DNA from: an uncultured Bacteroidota bacterium
GTDB taxonomy: Bacteria; Bacteroidota; Bacteroidia; B-17B0; Aurantibacillaceae
Reading direction: 5' to 3'
NCBI GenBank assembly: GCA_903893815.1
Contig: CAITNS010000040.1
Coordinates: 169,638-233,637, forward strand
Length of the DNA: 64,000 bases
Shown: positions 60,650 through 64,000 of the stretch, piece after piece
How the letters are laid out: each line of letters starts with the position of its first letter
Numbering within the stretch: position 1 is the first letter of the stretch
Notes under the pieces: model-generated
The model's input: only the letters and a program-made list of their open reading frames with translations
What the model was told of the DNA's origin: nothing
Database searches by the model: none
Program-made: the position numbers and the translations under genes

Positions 60650-61894
60650 ATGTTTTGGGAAAAATATACATATTCACAAATTAAAAGTAAAGTGTTTGAA
60701 TCGCTAAGTAAAAACACAAATTACCGAACAGAAAACATCATTGGTATACCTGGAACTTTTTTAGATACAGATATCTTTTATGATGATGCACCTTTTTTAA
60801 AAGATGCGCCTTTTTTATCGACTTTAATCGCCAACCCAAATCATATTGGCGTTCATACTTTAGGGGATGAGCACGAAGATTTTTTTGCTGGCACACATGA
60901 AATAGAAAAAGATCTTTTAAAAATTTGTGCCGAAGAAATTTTTGGCGCCGAACCTCATTCTTATGATGGATACGTAGCTAGCGGAGGAACGGAAGCAAAT
61001 ATTGAAGCGTTATGGATTTACAGAAATTTTTATCTGCAAGAACATCAAGCAAAAATGAGTGAGATTGCCGTAGTTTATTCTGCTGACACGCACTACTCCA
61101 TTCCTAAAGCCTTAGATTTATTGTGTATTAAAGGAATAGAATTAGCAGTAGATCAAACCTCGCGTCAAATTTTAATTAAAGATTTTGAACAAAAAATAGA
61201 GGCCGCTTTAGCAAAAGGAGTTAAATATTTCATCATCAATATCAATATGTCTACAACGATGTTTGGCTCTGTAGATGATATTGATAGCATCACCTCATTT
61301 TTAAATTTACTATATATTAATTACAAATTGCATATAGATGGTGCTTACGGAGGTTTTATTTTTCCGTTTACTAACACCAATAATTCTTTCAATTTCAAAA
61401 ATAAAAACATCACTTCCTTTTCCATCGACGGACACAAAATGTTACAAGCTCCTTATGGAACCGGCATCTTTCTAATAAGAAAAGAATACATGAAATATGT
61501 TTGCACCAATGAAGCTGGTTATGTAAAAGGGAAAGACTATACCTTATGCGGAAGCCGTTCAGGCGCTAACGCTGTTTGTGTATGGATGATTTTACGAATT
61601 CATGGATCTGTTGGTTGGACCGTAAAAATGCACCAACTAGTGGATAGAACAACTTCTATTTGCGAAAAATTAGACGAATGGAACGTAAAATATTTCAGAC
61701 ACCCCAATTTAAATATCGTTACGATTCGCGCCAATTACATGAGTCGTGAATTATCCATGAAATATCATTTAGTACCAGACAATCACGAAAATCCAGAGTG
61801 GTATAAAATTGTAGTGATGCCACACGTTAAACAAGGCATCATTGACAATTTTTTATCAGAATTAAAAAACGAACAAAAACAACTTTCAAAATAA
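60650..61894 (+). CDS. PLP-dependent group II decarboxylase-like enzyme
   Basis: A 414-residue fold type I PLP enzyme. The cofactor Lys is 263 in SIDGHKMLQAPYGTG, Asp230 in HIDGAYGG binds the pyridine nitrogen, and His148 in ADTHYSIPKAL stacks on the ring. GYVASGGTEANIEALW is typical. Related enzymes decarboxylate histidine, glutamate, aspartate or aromatic amino acids; I cannot tell the substrate. Its placement between a copper-type exporter and a RIC-like protein in a cbb3 island is unexpected. Confidence 0.85.
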   Translation: MFWEKYTYSQIKSKVFESLSKNTNYRTENIIGIPGTFLDTDIFYDDAPFLKDAPFLSTLIANPNHIGVHTLGDEHEDFFAGTHEIEKDLLKICAEEIFGAEPHSYDGYVASGGTEANIEALWIYRNFYLQEHQAKMSEIAVVYSADTHYSIPKALDLLCIKGIELAVDQTSRQILIKDFEQKIEAALAKGVKYFIININMSTTMFGSVDDIDSITSFLNLLYINYKLHIDGAYGGFIFPFTNTNNSFNFKNKNITSFSIDGHKMLQAPYGTGIFLIRKEYMKYVCTNEAGYVKGKDYTLCGSRSGANAVCVWMILRIHGSVGWTVKMHQLVDRTTSICEKLDEWNVKYFRHPNLNIVTIRANYMSRELSMKYHLVPDNHENPEWYKIVVMPHVKQGIIDNFLSELKNEQKQLSK

Positions 61895-61899
61895 GGATT

Positions 61900-62640
61900 A
61901 TGACATTAGCAGAATTAGCCATACACATTCCCGCTTCTATTGAACTGTTTGAAAAATACAATTTCAATTACTACCAAAATGGTTCTCAAAAATTTAAAGA
62001 TGCCTGCGAAGAAAAGGGACTTATCTTTTCTGAAATAGATGCTGAATTAAATCAACTTCAAGAATTATCAAAAACTAACACCATGTTAACTTTAGAGGAC
62101 ATGAGTGTAGATCGTTTAATTGATTTCATCAATGGTCAGCACCATTCAAATGAAGCAGAAGTATTAGACTTTATTGAAGAGAGTATTAAAAAACTCATCA
62201 CAAATCCTAACTGTGACAAAGCACTAATATCTATACTTCAAAAAATGGATGAGAAGTTTACTGACTTTAAAGACAAATTAACTAAGCATTGCGAAAAGGA
62301 AGACAAAATATTATTTCCATATATGCGCAAATTATATGAATTAAGACGAGATAAAATTTTTACAAATACGTCTCAAAAAAATTCATTTGTCAAAAAACCG
62401 ATTCAATTATTAGAAGCAGAGCACGTTCAAGCTTCAAGTGTTTTAAAAGAGATAAAAGAGATTACTCAAAATTTTTCGAGTCAAGCAAATGCGCCTAAAG
62501 AATATCAAAAATTAATGGAGCATTTAAAAGAATTTGAAGTAGAATTTCATGTGCATTTACATATTGAAAACAACATTTTATTTCCTAAAGTGATTGCTTT
62601 AGAAGAACAATTCAGCAATTTAAAATCTAATCAAGCTTAG
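61900..62640 (+). CDS. ScdA/RIC-like hemerythrin-fold protein
   Basis: A 246-residue protein. Residues 1-45 resemble the ScdA N-terminal domain (LAELAIHIPASIELFEKYNFNYYQNGSQ), but the usual CCGG motif is replaced by YYQNGS. Residues 75-246 are a hemerythrin-like four-helix bundle with iron ligands in NGQHHSNE, LTKHCEKEDKILFPYM, LEAEHVQASS and EFHVHLHIENNILFPK. RIC proteins repair iron-sulfur clusters after NO or oxidative damage. It starts 5 bp after the decarboxylase. Confidence 0.87.
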   Translation: MTLAELAIHIPASIELFEKYNFNYYQNGSQKFKDACEEKGLIFSEIDAELNQLQELSKTNTMLTLEDMSVDRLIDFINGQHHSNEAEVLDFIEESIKKLITNPNCDKALISILQKMDEKFTDFKDKLTKHCEKEDKILFPYMRKLYELRRDKIFTNTSQKNSFVKKPIQLLEAEHVQASSVLKEIKEITQNFSSQANAPKEYQKLMEHLKEFEVEFHVHLHIENNILFPKVIALEEQFSNLKSNQA

Positions 62641-62723
62641 TGCAGGAATAACTGTAATCATTGTCGCTTTCTTTTTCTCGCTATTTTTGTTTTAGTGCAG
62701 CTATTTTTTATCAAAATTATAAC

Positions 62724-62766
62724 TGATAAATGTCAGTTTTTGCTTCTGACATCCAAATTATCTTTG
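62724..62766 (+). promoter_or_regulatory. FNR-like promoter of hemN
   Basis: Box TGATAAATGTCA (62724-62735, exact) centred 29.5 bp upstream of the -7 element TATCTTTG (62759-62766, exact TAnnTTTG). A TTTTG lies between them at the right region for a -33 box. A half-site ATCA pattern (62702-62713) lies 22 bp further up. The predicted start of transcription is near 62772 and the ATG is 62777. Confidence 0.68.
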
Positions 62767-62776
62767 GCAAATAGTT

Positions 62777-64000
62777 ATGGATTTAGTCACAAAATACAAT
62801 AAAGCAGTTCCCAGATATACAAGCTATCCAACAGTACCATATTGGGATAACAACTTAACAGAAGAAAAATGGATTGATCACATTCAAAAAGCGTTTATAA
62901 AATATAATGCTGATGGAATCAGTTTATACATTCACTTGCCTTATTGTGAAAGTTTATGCACCTACTGCGCCTGTAATACAAGAATTACTGTAAATCATAA
63001 AGTAGAATTACCATATATTGAATCTGTTTTAAAAGAATGGCAATTATACTTAAATCAATTTCAAGGAAAACCTTTAATTAAAGAAATACACTTAGGAGGT
63101 GGCACCCCTACCTTTTTCTCTCCCGAAAACTTAACCTATTTATTAAGTACCATTTTAAATACCGTTGAAATTTCAAAAGAGTATGATTTTAGTTTCGAAG
63201 GACATCCGGGCAATACCACTAAAGAACATTTACAAGCCTTATATGATTTAGGATTTAAACGTGTGAGTTTTGGCATTCAAGATTTTGACGAAAAAGTGCA
63301 AGACACCATTAACCGCTACCAAACATTTGAAGAAGTAAAACAAGTACTGGATGATGCTCGCCAAATTGGCTACACGTCTATTAATTTTGATTTAGTTTAT
63401 GGTTTGCCTTATCAAACGGTTGAATCCATTAACGATACGATTACAAAAATCATTACTTTAAAACCCGAACGTATTGCCTTTTATAGTTATGCGCATGTGC
63501 CTTGGTTAAAACCGGGGCAACGAAAATATTCGGAAAAAGATTTGCCGGCAGATTCTTATAAACGAAGTTTGTATGAAACTGGTAAAGATTTGTTTTTATC
63601 CGCTAATTATGATGATATCGGCATGGATCATTTTGCATTACCAGATGATACGTTATTTGATGCTGCTAAAAAAGGAACACTGCACCGTAATTTTATGGGC
63701 TACACCACCAACACCACAAAATTATTAGTGGCGCTAGGTTGTTCTTCTATCAGCGATAGTTGGGATGCTTTTGCACAAAACATTAAAACGGTGGAAGAAT
63801 ATCAAAAGGTGGTAAACGAAGGGCATTTTCCAATTTTTAAAGGACATGTTTTAACCGAAGAGGATTTAATTATTCGTCAGCATATTTTAAATATGATGTG
63901 CAAAAATGAAACGAGTTGGCTTGATGATGGACAAAAATTTAGCAGCTTGCCAGAAGCATTAGAGCAGTTAAAAGATCTAGAAAAAGATGGCTTAGCAACA
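62777..64000 (+). CDS. hemN: Oxygen-independent coproporphyrinogen III oxidase (3' end cut by window)
   Basis: An open frame of 408 codons from the ATG at 62777 to the window end. The radical-SAM cluster motif is CESLCTYCAC in YIHLPYCESLCTYCACNT, followed by EIHLGGGTPTF and FEGHPGNTT. NFDLVYGLPYQT and the HemN-specific GMDHFALPDD and LHRNFMGYTT are present, so this is true HemN and not the HemW paralog. It makes protoporphyrinogen IX precursors without oxygen. About 45 residues appear to be missing. Controlled by the FNR-like promoter just upstream. Confidence 0.95.
   Translation, partial: MDLVTKYNKAVPRYTSYPTVPYWDNNLTEEKWIDHIQKAFIKYNADGISLYIHLPYCESLCTYCACNTRITVNHKVELPYIESVLKEWQLYLNQFQGKPLIKEIHLGGGTPTFFSPENLTYLLSTILNTVEISKEYDFSFEGHPGNTTKEHLQALYDLGFKRVSFGIQDFDEKVQDTINRYQTFEEVKQVLDDARQIGYTSINFDLVYGLPYQTVESINDTITKIITLKPERIAFYSYAHVPWLKPGQRKYSEKDLPADSYKRSLYETGKDLFLSANYDDIGMDHFALPDDTLFDAAKKGTLHRNFMGYTTNTTKLLVALGCSSISDSWDAFAQNIKTVEEYQKVVNEGHFPIFKGHVLTEEDLIIRQHILNMMCKNETSWLDDGQKFSSLPEALEQLKDLEKDGLAT

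Overview
The window is AT-rich DNA from a member of the Bacteroidota. Supporting traits are type IX secretion C-terminal sorting domains (at least five genes), a gliding-motility-type C-terminal domain, a fused lpxC-fabZ gene inside an lpxD/lpxC-fabZ/lpxA cluster, a fused ccoN-ccoO gene, TAnnTTTG-type -7 promoter elements and lipoproteins with SCKK-like lipoboxes. I cannot place it below phylum or class. No insertion sequence, prophage, CRISPR array or rRNA was seen; there is one tRNA gene.

Layout. 1-7.6 kb: secreted surface proteins, namely a large Ig-repeat protein cut by the window start, and a divergent pair of T9SS cargo genes that share a Cys-rich module. 7.7-20.1 kb: mostly housekeeping and small genes (thioredoxin-like protein, frr, thyA, S51-type peptidase, birA, rsfS-ftsH, lipoproteins, a nucleoside-transporter-like MFS, a tandem universal stress protein). 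20.1-25.6 kb: a cobalamin-uptake operon with its own promoter, a B12 riboswitch, an intrinsic terminator and an RBS-occluding hairpin, then a TonB-dependent receptor, two DUF4465-type T9SS proteins and a BtuG-like beta-propeller lipoprotein. 25.6-36.3 kb: glycosyltransferase, ArsC-like protein, a pseudouridine synthase with a long 46-residue repeat extension, trmH, lipid A genes, trpS, a GT2 fusion protein and tRNA-Arg(TCT). 36.4-41.8 kb: a sulfur-oxidation block (TsdA-like dihaem cytochrome, SoxB-like hydrolase, Crp/Fnr regulator, and a CstB-like persulfide dioxygenase-rhodanese with an unannotated 47-residue membrane protein). 41.9-64 kb: a micro-oxic respiration island containing DoxX, a PAS histidine kinase with a response regulator-Crp protein, truncated haemoglobin, desaturase, the full cbb3 oxidase set ccoI-ccoS-ccoNO-ccoQ-ccoP-ccoG-ccoH, a copper/sulfite exporter-like protein, a PLP decarboxylase, a ScdA/RIC-like protein and hemN.

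Main discovery. The last 22 kb is tied together by a DNA motif, TGAY-N4-RTCA (FNR-like). It occurs upstream of nine transcription units with nearly invariant geometry: the centre lies 28.5 or 29.5 bp upstream of the first base of the TAnnTTTG element, which places it near -41.5. At several promoters a second copy lies exactly 22 or 23 bp further upstream. The spacing also corrects several start codons. Candidate regulators are encoded in the window: the response regulator-Crp fusion beside a PAS kinase whose PAS domain has a His at the FixL haem-ligand position, and the separate Crp/Fnr protein of the sulfur block. The response regulator-Crp gene and a nearby universal stress gene each carry a one-base deletion in a homopolymer, so both are broken as written. 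This may be real or an assembly error.
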